Shown: positions 49,846 to 58,491 of the stretch, piece by piece | Numbering within the stretch: the first letter of the stretch is position 1 | Layout of the letters: the number at the start of each line of letters is the position of its first letter | NCBI GenBank assembly: GCA_045600205.1 | Contig: JAZRXM010000014.1 | Span: 65,042-129,041, forward strand | Direction: 5' to 3' | Length of the DNA stretch: 64,000 nt | Origin: Firm-04 sp045600205 | Lineage (GTDB): Bacteria; Bacillota; Clostridia; Oscillospirales; Ruminococcaceae | The notes under the pieces: model-generated | The model's input: only the letters and a program-made list of their open reading frames with translations | Databases searched by the model: none | Told to the model about the DNA's origin: nothing | Made by a program: the position numbers and the translations under genes

Positions 49846-51402
49846 TCACTTTTCAATGCTGATCGTCAAGCCCGATTTGAACCGGAACTCCAGAAAGAAC
49901 TCGCAGACCTTGACGCTTTCCAGCAGCTTCTTCACCAGAGACTCATCAAACTCCGTGATAGTACGCGGCTGAGAATTGATAAAATGCAGCAGTTCCTGAA
50001 TACGCTCCCGATGCGCAGCTTTGGCGGCATCGTCCATGACGGTCTGTTCCTGAAGTTCCCGCAGGTGCAGGATTTCTTCCGCCAGATCATCGTAGTTCGT
50101 GCCGCTTTCCGTCCGGTCGATCAACTCCTGCTGCAATTGCCGCATCCTTTCCGCGAGCGCTTCCGCTGACTGCGGATTGGCAAGGCTGATCGCTGTTTTC
50201 AGATTGCTTTTCAGATTTTTCAGGTACTCGTCGCTGTTGCCGAGCATTTCATTGACCGCGTCAATAAATCCTTGCTGCAATTCGTCCTCGCTGACCGTCC
50301 GTGCCGGGCAGCGTGTCTTGTCCTCCAGTCTGGTCTTGCACCGCCAGACGATTGTTTTCTTGCCCCGGTTGTTCCAGTGCAGCCTGCGGAAATGCTCACC
50401 GCAGCACTCGCAGGTCACCATGTGCGAGAAAGCGTGGTTTGCGCTGAACCCCTGCCGCCTTCCGTTCAGATCGCGCTCGGATGACCGCCGTGCCATTTCC
50501 TCCTGCACTCTCAGAAATATATCCTTCGGAATGATCGGTTCATGGTCGTCCTCAATGTAGTATTGCGGCAGAGTGCCGTTATTCTTGCCCCGCTTCTTGT
50601 TCAGGAAGTCGATGGTGTAGGTCTTTTGCAGGAGCGCGTCCCCCATATACTTTTCGTTCTCCAGTATCTTGCGGACGGTGCTGTCGTGCCAGCGAGGATT
50701 GCCCCTTGCGGTCAGAATGCCGTCACGTTCCAGTCCTCTGGCGATCTTCATGCAGCTTGCCCCCTCCAGATACTCGCGGAAGATACGCTTGACGATCTCC
50801 GCCTCTGCCGGATTGATAACCAGATGCCCCTCCTCGTCCTTGTCGTATCCGAGGAAGTTTCGGGCATTCACCAGCACTTTCCCCTGCTGGAAGCGGTACT
50901 GGATACCCATTTTCGTATTCTTGCTGAGCGACTCCGATTCCTGCTGCGCCAGTGATGCCATAATGGTTATCAGGACTTCTCCCTTTGCGTCCATTGTGTT
51001 GATGGATTCCTTTTCAAAGAAAACCGGAATATTGATCTCCTTCAGCAGGCGGATGTATTTCAGGCAGTCCAGCGTGTTGCGGGCAAAACGGCTGATCGAC
51101 TTCGTGAAGATCATGTCGATTTTTCCCGCCTGACAGTCCTCGATCATAGCGTTGAACTGTTCTCTGTTCTTGGTCGAGGTCGCGCTGATACCCTCATCCG
51201 CATACACCCCGACGAACTCCCACTCCGGATTTGTCTTGATGAATTCCTCGTAATGCTGAATCTGCGCCTCATAGCTGGAAGCCTGTTCCTCGTTGTCCGT
51301 TGATACACGGCAGTACGCCGCCACCCGCAGGCGCTTCACCTCCTCCTTCGCCGCCGCATTGCCTTTCTGCGGCTTCGCAGGAATGACGGTCATGTTTTTC
51401 AT
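49846..51402 (-). CDS. Large serine recombinase, copy 2
   Basis: A 518-residue site-specific recombinase. N-terminal resolvase domain: nucleophile S34 in RVAAYCRVSTDN, EYADEGISATSTKNREQF-type turn, and SISRFARNTLD. The recombinase domain follows, then a zinc ribbon (CECCGEHFRR...CKTRLEDKTRC) and a coiled-coil C-terminus. It should integrate or excise the phage-like element. The ATG overlaps the small recombinase stop by four bases. It is the last of three coupled genes. Confidence 0.95.
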   Translation of the reverse strand: MKNMTVIPAKPQKGNAAAKEEVKRLRVAAYCRVSTDNEEQASSYEAQIQHYEEFIKTNPEWEFVGVYADEGISATSTKNREQFNAMIEDCQAGKIDMIFTKSISRFARNTLDCLKYIRLLKEINIPVFFEKESINTMDAKGEVLITIMASLAQQESESLSKNTKMGIQYRFQQGKVLVNARNFLGYDKDEEGHLVINPAEAEIVKRIFREYLEGASCMKIARGLERDGILTARGNPRWHDSTVRKILENEKYMGDALLQKTYTIDFLNKKRGKNNGTLPQYYIEDDHEPIIPKDIFLRVQEEMARRSSERDLNGRRQGFSANHAFSHMVTCECCGEHFRRLHWNNRGKKTIVWRCKTRLEDKTRCPARTVSEDELQQGFIDAVNEMLGNSDEYLKNLKSNLKTAISLANPQSAEALAERMRQLQQELIDRTESGTNYDDLAEEILHLRELQEQTVMDDAAKAAHRERIQELLHFINSQPRTITEFDESLVKKLLESVKVCEFFLEFRFKSGLTISIEK

Positions 51403-51791
51403 GATTTCACCTCTATCAGACTATAAATGTATTCGGCTTGCTCTGCCGGATCATCGAAATGCGTCTCTGCAGCAGCCAGATCGAACGCCTTGTGTATAAG
51501 CGGTGCGGTATACCGCTTTTCGCAGCCGTGCAGATTTGCACGATGCAGCCTTCTGCCGGTTGCCTTTGCGAAGGTCTCCCGGCTGATGATCGCTGGATAG
51601 TAGTCGGTGCCGATGTAGGCATCCTGCATCAGGATTCGCTTGACAGTACTGTGCGGCATCGGTTCGCCTGCGTTCTCCGCAGCCGCTATCATGCTCAGCC
51701 CGGAAATATAGCCATTGAAAATGCTGATTATGATTCCTGCTTCCTGTTCATCGATGACCGCTCTGCCGTTTATGATCTTGTATCCGTACAT
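51399..51791 (-). CDS. Small recombinase-domain protein without resolvase domain
   Basis: A 130-residue protein matching only the middle recombinase (DNA-binding) domain: GYKIINGRAVIDEQEAGII, PHSTVKRILMQDAYIGTDYY, FAKATGRR. No catalytic serine. It overlaps both neighbours (22 bases with copy 1, four with copy 2). Probably an accessory or directionality factor, or a degenerated third recombinase. The start at 51791 has GGAGG nearby. Confidence 0.85.
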   Translation of the reverse strand: MYGYKIINGRAVIDEQEAGIIISIFNGYISGLSMIAAAENAGEPMPHSTVKRILMQDAYIGTDYYPAIISRETFAKATGRRLHRANLHGCEKRYTAPLIHKAFDLAAAETHFDDPAEQAEYIYSLIEVKS

Positions 51792-53320
51792 AGTGCCTCC
51801 TTCAATGTCAGCCCACATTTCAGCTTGAAGCCGATGCTGTCCCTGCTGTAAACGATGATGCTGTCCACAAAGGAAATGAACAGTTCCTCGTTATAGGCGT
51901 CCTGCGTTTCCGCTGTATCAATAAAATGCAGCAGCTTTTCGGTTTCCCGTAGCATCAGACCGGATTCGATATTACCGAGGTTCTGTATTTCCCGACGGGC
52001 TTCCTCGTTCTGCTTCTCGATGCGGTTCAGCTCCTGCGTATACATGACTGCGTCAATGATGCCTTTTACACGGAGCTTTTTCAGTTCGCATTTCCGGTCA
52101 GAGTGCTTCTGGATGCTTTCCTTCAGGCTCATGATACGCTGGAGGTTTTCGTCACTGCCCGCAATGCGAAGCGCATTGTAATACGGTCGGAGCAGTATCT
52201 TCCGGGTGAATATGAGCTTGTTCAGCAGCGTGGTAAACGCAGACTGGAAAGCCTCCTCATGGATAAACTTCATCGAGCAGCTATCCTTATCTGCAATATG
52301 CTTTTTGCAGCACCAACTGATTCCGCTGGAAATCACCTGACGCTTGAACGTGCTGCCGCACTCGCCGCAGACGATCTTGCTGCTGAAAGCAAACCTGCGC
52401 TGATACTTTTCATCATCGCGCCGGATGCCGCGTTCCCTGAGACGATGTTCCAGAACATCATGCGCGGTCGTGTACAGTTCCCTGCTGATGATCGCCTCGT
52501 GGTGGTCTTTCATTTCCGGACTGTCCACGTCGCCCTTGTTCCTGTGCCTGCGGAAGTTGTCATCCGTATAGGTCTTGTTATAGCGGACATCACCGACATA
52601 CTTCTCATTATTCAGAATGCCAATGATCGTTGTGGTACTCCACTTGCCGCCCCTGCGCGTCTGCACACCCCGGCTGTCCAGTTCCTTGCTGATCTTATGC
52701 ACACCCATGCCGGAAACGACGGACTGAAAAATGCACCGTACAATGTCTGCTTCCTCCGGAATGATCGTATAGTTGCCGTCACTGTCGAAGGTGTATCCGT
52801 AGGGCGCTGTTCCGGCTCTGTACCTGCCGTTTTTGATGCGTTTCTGGTTGCCCCACTTTACATTCTTGGAAATGGACGCTGATTCCTCCTGTGCCAGACT
52901 GCTGAGAATTGCCAGAACAAGCTCTGTTTCCATGCTGCCGGTATCCAGCTTCTCTTTCTCAAAGTAAATGGGTACGTTATAAGAAAGCAGCTCGCGCACA
53001 AGTTCAAGGCAGTCCGTGGTATTACGGGAGAAGCGGCTAACGGACTTTGTCAGCACATAGTCGATGCGCCCGATACGGCATTCGTACAGGAGTGCCTGCA
53101 AGCCGTCGCGGACATCCGCCTTCGTTCCGGTGATGCCGAAATCATAGAAAATACCGGCGCACTCCCATTCGGAATGCAGCCTGATCCACGCTTCATAATG
53201 CGCCTTCTGCGTTTCCAGACTCTCGCGCTGGTCGTCATTATCGGTACTGACACGGCAGTATGCAGCCACGCGGAGCTTCTTTTTCTCAGCAGGCTGCGCT
53301 TCAATTGTTTTGACTGTCAT
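51770..53320 (-). CDS. Large serine recombinase, copy 1
   Basis: A 516-residue recombinase with S25 in RVAAYCRVSTDN, SVSRFSRNTTDCLEL, the recombinase domain around GYTFDSDGNYTIIPEEADIVR, zinc ribbon cysteines (VCGECGSTFKR...CCKKHIADKDSC) and a coiled coil (SLKESIQKHSDRKCEL). AAGGAGG precedes the ATG. It shares its N-terminal motif with copy 2, which suggests a paired enzyme set like CcrA/CcrB. Confidence 0.95.
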   Translation of the reverse strand: MTVKTIEAQPAEKKKLRVAAYCRVSTDNDDQRESLETQKAHYEAWIRLHSEWECAGIFYDFGITGTKADVRDGLQALLYECRIGRIDYVLTKSVSRFSRNTTDCLELVRELLSYNVPIYFEKEKLDTGSMETELVLAILSSLAQEESASISKNVKWGNQKRIKNGRYRAGTAPYGYTFDSDGNYTIIPEEADIVRCIFQSVVSGMGVHKISKELDSRGVQTRRGGKWSTTTIIGILNNEKYVGDVRYNKTYTDDNFRRHRNKGDVDSPEMKDHHEAIISRELYTTAHDVLEHRLRERGIRRDDEKYQRRFAFSSKIVCGECGSTFKRQVISSGISWCCKKHIADKDSCSMKFIHEEAFQSAFTTLLNKLIFTRKILLRPYYNALRIAGSDENLQRIMSLKESIQKHSDRKCELKKLRVKGIIDAVMYTQELNRIEKQNEEARREIQNLGNIESGLMLRETEKLLHFIDTAETQDAYNEELFISFVDSIIVYSRDSIGFKLKCGLTLKEALCTDTRS

Positions 53321-53345
53321 TGCTTTACCTCCTTGTCAGTATCGT

Positions 53346-53374
53346 ATATTAACTCTGATTCGATGATTTTTCAA
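53346..53374 (-). promoter_or_regulatory. Possible promoter of the recombinase operon
   Basis: Minus strand: TTGAAA, 17 bp, TAATAT, lying in the 3' end of the small SHOCT-like gene. Confidence 0.5.
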
Positions 53375-53540
53375 GTGATTTCGGTAATAAGTCAGCGTAC
53401 ATCGGAGAGAATGTCTGCCGGTTCAGATCGGTTAATTTGTCGTATTCGTCAAATGTGATCATACCTCTGGCGTAGAGCAGTTCTGTAATTGCCTGTGCTT
53501 TGTAGTAGTTGATCTCATCAATGATTTTCTGCTGATCCAT
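53349..53540 (-). CDS. Small SHOCT-like protein
   Basis: A 63-residue protein: MDQQKIIDEINYYKAQAITELLYARGMITFDEYDKL. The ending LLxxGxITxxEYxxL pattern is that of SHOCT domains. TAGGAGG lies before the ATG. Such genes often accompany serine recombinases of Firmicutes elements, but the role is unknown. Confidence 0.75.
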   Translation of the reverse strand: MDQQKIIDEINYYKAQAITELLYARGMITFDEYDKLTDLNRQTFSPMYADLLPKSLEKSSNQS

Positions 53541-53613
53541 GATAGCACCTCCTATTGATAGCCGGGAAAGTCAACCCCTTCATATCCCACTACAGAATCG
53601 AGGTGCGTTTGGA

Positions 53614-53653
53614 CGAAAAAATGCGCCCGCCGAGAAAAAATCCCGACGGGCGC
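53614..53653 (-). terminator. Terminator after the endolysin gene
   Basis: Minus strand: GCGCCCG and CGGGCGC arms, then ATTTTTT. It closes the leftward tail-lysis operon. Confidence 0.85.
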
Positions 53654-53658
53654 TGCTG

Positions 53659-54843
53659 TTATGCCTTATTCAGTTTTCCGCTGTACTTCTTGCCGCCCAC
53701 AGTAACCTCGACCGTGATGCCGTCATCGACAGCAGGCGCAGGCGGATTCGGCAGGACTTCCTCCTTGCCGAAGCCGTTCAGCCCCTTTGCCTTGATGATC
53801 GTGGGGAAATCCTTGTAGCCAACGTCAAGATCGACGTTGCCGTTGATGCCGTCCACGCTGCCTTTCTCGGAATGCTGCCAGATACCGTATGCGCCGCTAT
53901 AATTCGTCCGGTCACACCAGTGTGCCAGCCAGATCGTGTAACGGCTCTTGATGTCATCGGCTGTGTGCGTGGTGAGCGAGGCTGCCGAACCGTACAGCCC
54001 GACAAAATAGCCCGCTGCCTCAACTCTTTCAAGGAATGCCCGCGTGATCGCAGACACCTTGTCCTTGCCGAGGTCAAACTGCTTTTTCTCCTCCAGATCA
54101 AAATATACCGGGAACTCGAACTGCTTTCCCTTGATGACAGACAGGAACACATCAGCCTCCAGTTCTGCTTCCTCCGGTGTCATCGCATAGGAGTACCAGT
54201 ACGCACCGACCGGAATACCTGCCGCCTTCGCACCCGCATAGTTTTCCTCAAAACGGTCATCCTTCTGCGATGCCAGCCTGCCATAACCTGCACGGAGAAT
54301 CGCAAAGTCAATGCCTGCTGCCCTGACCTTCTGCCAGTCGATTTTACCGTTATGGACACTCACGTCGATGCCCTTCATATCCTCGCCTCCGAAGTATTTA
54401 TAGAAATCATCCGTGACAGTGCTGTTGCCGTGAACTTCGTCGCCATACCACTTTCCACCGGAACGTACATCGACGTGCGTATAGATGTAGGCGGCAGTGA
54501 TATTTGCAATGCCGTTGAAGCCGGTATCCTGCGCCTTGCAGCAGACGGTCTTGCTGGAGATCGGCTGACCGTCCTGCCCGTAGCAGCAGATGTCCGCAGC
54601 CTTGCCGAGTGTATGCTGTCCCGTGCCGCTGCCCTTTACTGCCTTATCATGAGCAGCACAACGAAAACCGCTGGTGACTATGATCTTGGAGCAGTTCAGC
54701 GTAGAATAGAGCACCTCCAGCTTTGTGATGAGATCATCATCGATCTGAAAATCATGCTCCCTGCCGCATTTGCAGCGGAACTCCGAGACGTTGAAATGTG
54801 CCGAGAGCTGCGTCTTATCATCAAACGGATAGGTCTTAATCAT
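53659..54843 (-). CDS. Two-domain phage endolysin: M15 peptidase and GH25 muramidase
   Basis: A 394-residue lysin. N-terminal part (residues 1-135) is a zinc D,D-peptidase-like domain: SGFRCAAHDKAVKGSGTGQ, HTLGKAADI (metal ligands) and YTHVDVR. From about 155 a GH25 domain follows: GIDVSVHNGKIDW, AILRAGYG, and VYFDLEEKKQFD with catalytic acids. C-terminal linker and a short beta tail may bind wall. It would cut both stem peptides and glycan. The start at 54843 overlaps the holin end; a longer start is rejected. Confidence 0.9.
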   Translation of the reverse strand: MIKTYPFDDKTQLSAHFNVSEFRCKCGREHDFQIDDDLITKLEVLYSTLNCSKIIVTSGFRCAAHDKAVKGSGTGQHTLGKAADICCYGQDGQPISSKTVCCKAQDTGFNGIANITAAYIYTHVDVRSGGKWYGDEVHGNSTVTDDFYKYFGGEDMKGIDVSVHNGKIDWQKVRAAGIDFAILRAGYGRLASQKDDRFEENYAGAKAAGIPVGAYWYSYAMTPEEAELEADVFLSVIKGKQFEFPVYFDLEEKKQFDLGKDKVSAITRAFLERVEAAGYFVGLYGSAASLTTHTADDIKSRYTIWLAHWCDRTNYSGAYGIWQHSEKGSVDGINGNVDLDVGYKDFPTIIKAKGLNGFGKEEVLPNPPAPAVDDGITVEVTVGGKKYSGKLNKA

Positions 54844-55264
54844 CGTCCTTCTCCTTTCTCCCTGCCTGTTTTTGCAGGACTTCAATGGCATTTTTCAATG
54901 CGGGCGGATACGGAATGCCCATGAGCGATGTATTTTCCACAATGGACAGCAGCTCGTTCACGCAGAATGCGATGCAGACCGCATCACGCACATAATTGGT
55001 ATTCAGCAGAATATCCAGTCGCACCGCCACAATAATGAGCATGAGAATGCTGCCTTTCTTCGCAAGTCCGTACCAGCCTACCTTGCTGTTTAGCTTTCCG
55101 GTCTTGCTGTGTTTGGACTTGCCCATTGCACCGGTAATCATTCCGGTTGCAAAGTCAATGCCCATGAAGATGATAAGCGTCACCAGCGCAGAATCCCAGC
55201 CGCCGAATAGTGCTGCAATACCGCCGCCGATTGCGCCGATCACCGTACAGATACTTCCTTTCAT
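54836..55264 (-). CDS. Phage holin
   Basis: A 142-residue membrane protein of the toxin-secretion/holin 4 type: three hydrophobic segments (IGAIGGGIAALFGGW, LVTLIIFMGIDFATGMITGAM, and later ILMLIIVAVRLDILL) and ELLSIVENTSLMGIPYPPAL. It would let endolysin out. ATG 55264 overlaps the upstream stop as ATGA and follows GGAGG. Confidence 0.9.
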   Translation of the reverse strand: MKGSICTVIGAIGGGIAALFGGWDSALVTLIIFMGIDFATGMITGAMGKSKHSKTGKLNSKVGWYGLAKKGSILMLIIVAVRLDILLNTNYVRDAVCIAFCVNELLSIVENTSLMGIPYPPALKNAIEVLQKQAGRKEKDDD

Positions 55265-55932
55265 GTTGTCACCTCCAGTACCTTGACCGTCCTGATCATA
55301 GGGCTTGTATTGTCTGTCACCGCTTTCCATGCGAGATAATAGTCGTCAGCAGATACACCGCTGGAGTCATGCAGGACGGAGATATAGTTGCCGACGGAGC
55401 CGAGCCAGCCGAACGGAATGGAGATCGCCTCGCCGCCGCTTAGCTTTTCATGAATGTATCTTGCCGTTTCCGCCGGAGACATCTGCTGACTGCTCTTGCG
55501 CACCAGCCACATTTCACCCGCATCGGTCGCGCCGGATTTGTAGGTAAGAAGAATCCTGCTGGCAGGAGTGATGCGAACCGGAGTGATACACATCGTATAA
55601 ATGACAGCACCCCAGTTGAAGTCCGGCTGGTTATAATAAATGGCGTAGTCATTCTCCGCACAGCAGAAATGCGGATACACGTCAGCAAAGCCAGCAATGC
55701 TGCGATATCCGTCAATATAAAAAGTGTAGATGCTCTCACCGTATGTGGTAAGAGCATCATTGCCGTTGCAGAACAGCGTCACCTCCGGTCTGCCGGACGG
55801 GATCTGCAGCACCTTCGGCACAAGGGTATTCAGCTTTTCAGACTCCGATGCCTGAACGCCCATTGTTACAAGGTTCCGGGCAAGCTGGTCGCGCTGCGCA
55901 TCCAGCGCTGTCAGATAATTTGCAATGCTCAT
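55261..55932 (-). CDS. Phage tail/baseplate-associated protein, unknown
   Basis: A 223-residue protein between the fibre and the holin. N-terminal coiled segment (NYLTALDAQRDQLARNLVTMGVQASESEKLNTLVPKV) resembles a fibre-attachment helix common in Firmicutes tail proteins. The rest is beta-rich with many aromatics. It may be a tail fibre tip or chaperone. Overlaps the upstream gene by four bases. Confidence 0.7.
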   Translation of the reverse strand: MSIANYLTALDAQRDQLARNLVTMGVQASESEKLNTLVPKVLQIPSGRPEVTLFCNGNDALTTYGESIYTFYIDGYRSIAGFADVYPHFCCAENDYAIYYNQPDFNWGAVIYTMCITPVRITPASRILLTYKSGATDAGEMWLVRKSSQQMSPAETARYIHEKLSGGEAISIPFGWLGSVGNYISVLHDSSGVSADDYYLAWKAVTDNTSPMIRTVKVLEVTT

Positions 55933-57137
55933 GTCGGCACCTCCACAATATCAGCCAGCGCTGTCTCTACGCCGGACAGAGCAGTCTCCACAGCCGACAG
56001 CCGGGTAAGGATATCCGAAATGGATGTACGACAGCCCTGCATATCATAGAGGATCTCCGTCTTGAAGCGCTCGAATACGCCTTCGTTCACGCCGACGCGC
56101 TCATTCAGGTTCATTGCTGCGGTGTACGCCTCATTCCAGCGGGAAACATGAGAATCCGTGATGCCATTCAGCGTTGTGAGGTTATGATGTGTATGTGCCT
56201 GTCTCTCTGCACTTGCAATACCGTCAAGCATTTCCTGCGTAATGCTGTCCAGAACGGATTTATTGGCATGAGAATGCGCCTGCGCAGAAACCTCACTCAG
56301 CCCTGTGGACAGACTGTGCAGCGCGTTGCTGGTCGATGCGCGGAAAGCCGCCTCATCCTGCAAATACTGCTCAGTAATGGTGTCCAGCACATCCTTGTTG
56401 TTATGTGTATGCCGCTGCGCATTCAGTGTCAGCAATTCCTCGTTGATGGTCTGAATCTCATACTGTGTCCTGTCCTCAAACTGCTGCAAGCCATCAAGCT
56501 CCTGCATCAGTTCCGGAGTCAGGCGGTCGAGTATCGTCTTGTTCGCATGAGAATGAAAATCTCCGGTCGCAGCTTCAATCTCACGCTCGACAATAGTCGT
56601 GACCTCAGAAGTTTTCGGGTATTCCGACATATCCGGTGTTTCACCCGGCTCTCCCTTGAGCGATGCCAGCCATTCCTCCTCCGTACCGACATACCCATGC
56701 TCCACAGCGATCTCATAGGCGGACTTGCCGTCAGCACCGTGTCCCGCTTCCTCGATCTTCTTCAGAAGCTGCGCATAAAGATCAGGCGTCGGTGGAATGG
56801 GCGGTTCATCATCACCGACAAAGCCGGAAGGACGGATATTTAGCGTAACCGGTACAGTCGTTGCACGTACTGTTGTATCGCTCTCCGTGTCGTAGCCAAA
56901 CACCGACATTTTTGCCGCACCCACATGAAGCTCCGCAGGCAGATACAGCGATGTGCCGTCCGTGCCGAGGACGATATTGTATGTCTCATCACACTGCGTG
57001 AACTGAACGACCTTATGGAAGCGCCGCCAGTCTCCGTCAAAGGTAAATCGGAACTGTACATACTGGATCTGATGATCTGCCAGCACCTCACGCTCCAGCA
57101 CTTCAATGCTCTGATTCTTTACAAGGAATTTCCACAT
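55929..57137 (-). CDS. Phage tail fibre with BppU-like N-terminus and HxH repeats
   Basis: A 402-residue fibre. Residues 1-110 are beta-rich and resemble the BppU baseplate N-domain (MWKFLVKNQSIEVLEREV, later VTLNIRPSGFV). The shaft holds repeated HxH blocks: HSHANKTILDRLT, HTHNNKDVLDTIT, HSHANKSVLDSIT and HTHHNLTTLNGIT. In phage trimeric fibres such as T4 gp12/gp37, HxH repeats bind metal along the axis. Coiled-coil C-terminus. A GEPGETPDMSEYP segment suggests a collagen-like short piece. Confidence 0.82.
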   Translation of the reverse strand: MWKFLVKNQSIEVLEREVLADHQIQYVQFRFTFDGDWRRFHKVVQFTQCDETYNIVLGTDGTSLYLPAELHVGAAKMSVFGYDTESDTTVRATTVPVTLNIRPSGFVGDDEPPIPPTPDLYAQLLKKIEEAGHGADGKSAYEIAVEHGYVGTEEEWLASLKGEPGETPDMSEYPKTSEVTTIVEREIEAATGDFHSHANKTILDRLTPELMQELDGLQQFEDRTQYEIQTINEELLTLNAQRHTHNNKDVLDTITEQYLQDEAAFRASTSNALHSLSTGLSEVSAQAHSHANKSVLDSITQEMLDGIASAERQAHTHHNLTTLNGITDSHVSRWNEAYTAAMNLNERVGVNEGVFERFKTEILYDMQGCRTSISDILTRLSAVETALSGVETALADIVEVPT

Positions 57138-58489
57138 TATTCATGCACCTCCGTCCATACTCTGTTTTCACGGTCATATTCCATGTATCCGTCTAAGCAA
57201 ATTACCTTGTCAAGTCCGTGCGGATCGCCCTGACCGCTGTTGTTATCCCAATTACCGCCCTTCGTAACCGTAGCCCAATCCGCAAGGCTGCCCTCATAAA
57301 CAAGCTCATGCAGCGGCGTATAGTTTATCATGTGAGAGCCGATTTTCTTAACATTGTAGCTCAGTGTAAGGTTCTGTAAAGGTGTCCCTACAAAGCAGAA
57401 ACTGGGAATTTCCTCACATTCTACACGAGCTGAAGTAAGTGTATGAGAATTCATGAACAGATAAGTTCCGAGTGTTGTCAGTGTTTCCGGGAGTGTTACA
57501 GAGGTGAGGGATTCACAAGCAAATGCCTTTTCTCCTATAGTTGTAACCGTGGCGGGAAGGTTCAGTGCAGTGAGACCACCCTGATCGTACATGAAAAACG
57601 CACGCTCTCCGATCTCAGTAAGGCTGGTCGGGAAACTTGCCAATGCCATGCTCTTGCATCGTTCAAACAAACTGTTTCCGATTTTTGTGATACCGTCAGA
57701 GACTACAAGACTTCTGATGTTTTCATTCTCCCAGAAAGGCGAAAGTCCGATCTCGTAATCATAGGTCTCCCCTGTTCCATGCAGCAGGAGCTTGCCGTTT
57801 TCATAGAGAATATAGTGGATATTCACACCACAAGTACCGATCTCAACAATGCCGCCGATGATATCCTCAACTTCTGTCTGGAGAGTATCGACCTTATTGG
57901 TCAGCTCAGCAATGGTCTCGTTGTTTTCCTGCACCTCAGCGACAAGCTGCGCCATCTGCGACATCAGTTCCGTCACCTTGCACTTGCCGAGGATACACTT
58001 GCAGTAACCGCAGACGTTCTTGTCCTCACGATAATCGTACCAATCACGCTCTGTCAGCTCTGTTGCACCCGGATTCAGGCGTACTGCATACATGAGCAGA
58101 CGGGTTTTATTCTCATCCGATGGCAGCGAAGGAAGCGAAGGATTCTCCGCAGGCGTACCCGGAGTGATCTCCAGAGACACGCTACGCACCGATTCACCGA
58201 CATCAAGCAGAATAGCAATCGCCACATAGCGTGGAAGCGATTCATCCTGATAGCTTGTCAGGTCGATGCTGTAGCGGGCATCATTGATGAAATAGTGTCC
58301 GTCAATCCACGCCTTGCCGGTGCCGAGATTCACTTTCAGACCGCTGCTTGCTGCAGTAAGCCTGAACATCTGTCCGTAGGTGTCGAGGATGCCATTACAG
58401 ATAATAGACGAAAGATACGAAGTGAAGTCCTCCGCTGTATAGGTGCGGTCAAGCCCTTTTGAATTGAAAAATCCGCTTGTAAAAGCCAT
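57137..58489 (-). CDS. Phage tail protein with leucine-rich repeat tip
   Basis: A 450-residue protein. Residues 1-160 resemble a tail adaptor/baseplate protein (AFTSGFFNSKGLDRTYTAEDFTSYL). A coiled coil follows near 170-215. The C-terminal half is a BspA-type leucine-rich repeat region: ITKIGNSLFERCKSM, LTEIGERAFFMYD, VTTIGEKAFACESL. Such repeats bind surface molecules, so it is a probable receptor-binding protein. Adjacent frames touch the neighbouring genes. Confidence 0.8.
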   Translation of the reverse strand: MAFTSGFFNSKGLDRTYTAEDFTSYLSSIICNGILDTYGQMFRLTAASSGLKVNLGTGKAWIDGHYFINDARYSIDLTSYQDESLPRYVAIAILLDVGESVRSVSLEITPGTPAENPSLPSLPSDENKTRLLMYAVRLNPGATELTERDWYDYREDKNVCGYCKCILGKCKVTELMSQMAQLVAEVQENNETIAELTNKVDTLQTEVEDIIGGIVEIGTCGVNIHYILYENGKLLLHGTGETYDYEIGLSPFWENENIRSLVVSDGITKIGNSLFERCKSMALASFPTSLTEIGERAFFMYDQGGLTALNLPATVTTIGEKAFACESLTSVTLPETLTTLGTYLFMNSHTLTSARVECEEIPSFCFVGTPLQNLTLSYNVKKIGSHMINYTPLHELVYEGSLADWATVTKGGNWDNNSGQGDPHGLDKVICLDGYMEYDRENRVWTEVHE

Positions 58490-58491
58490 TT

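Noticed and set aside
53539..54924. 461-codon plus-strand frame opposite the endolysin
   Set aside because: The minus strand shows M15 and GH25 motifs in order; the plus frame is a shadow.
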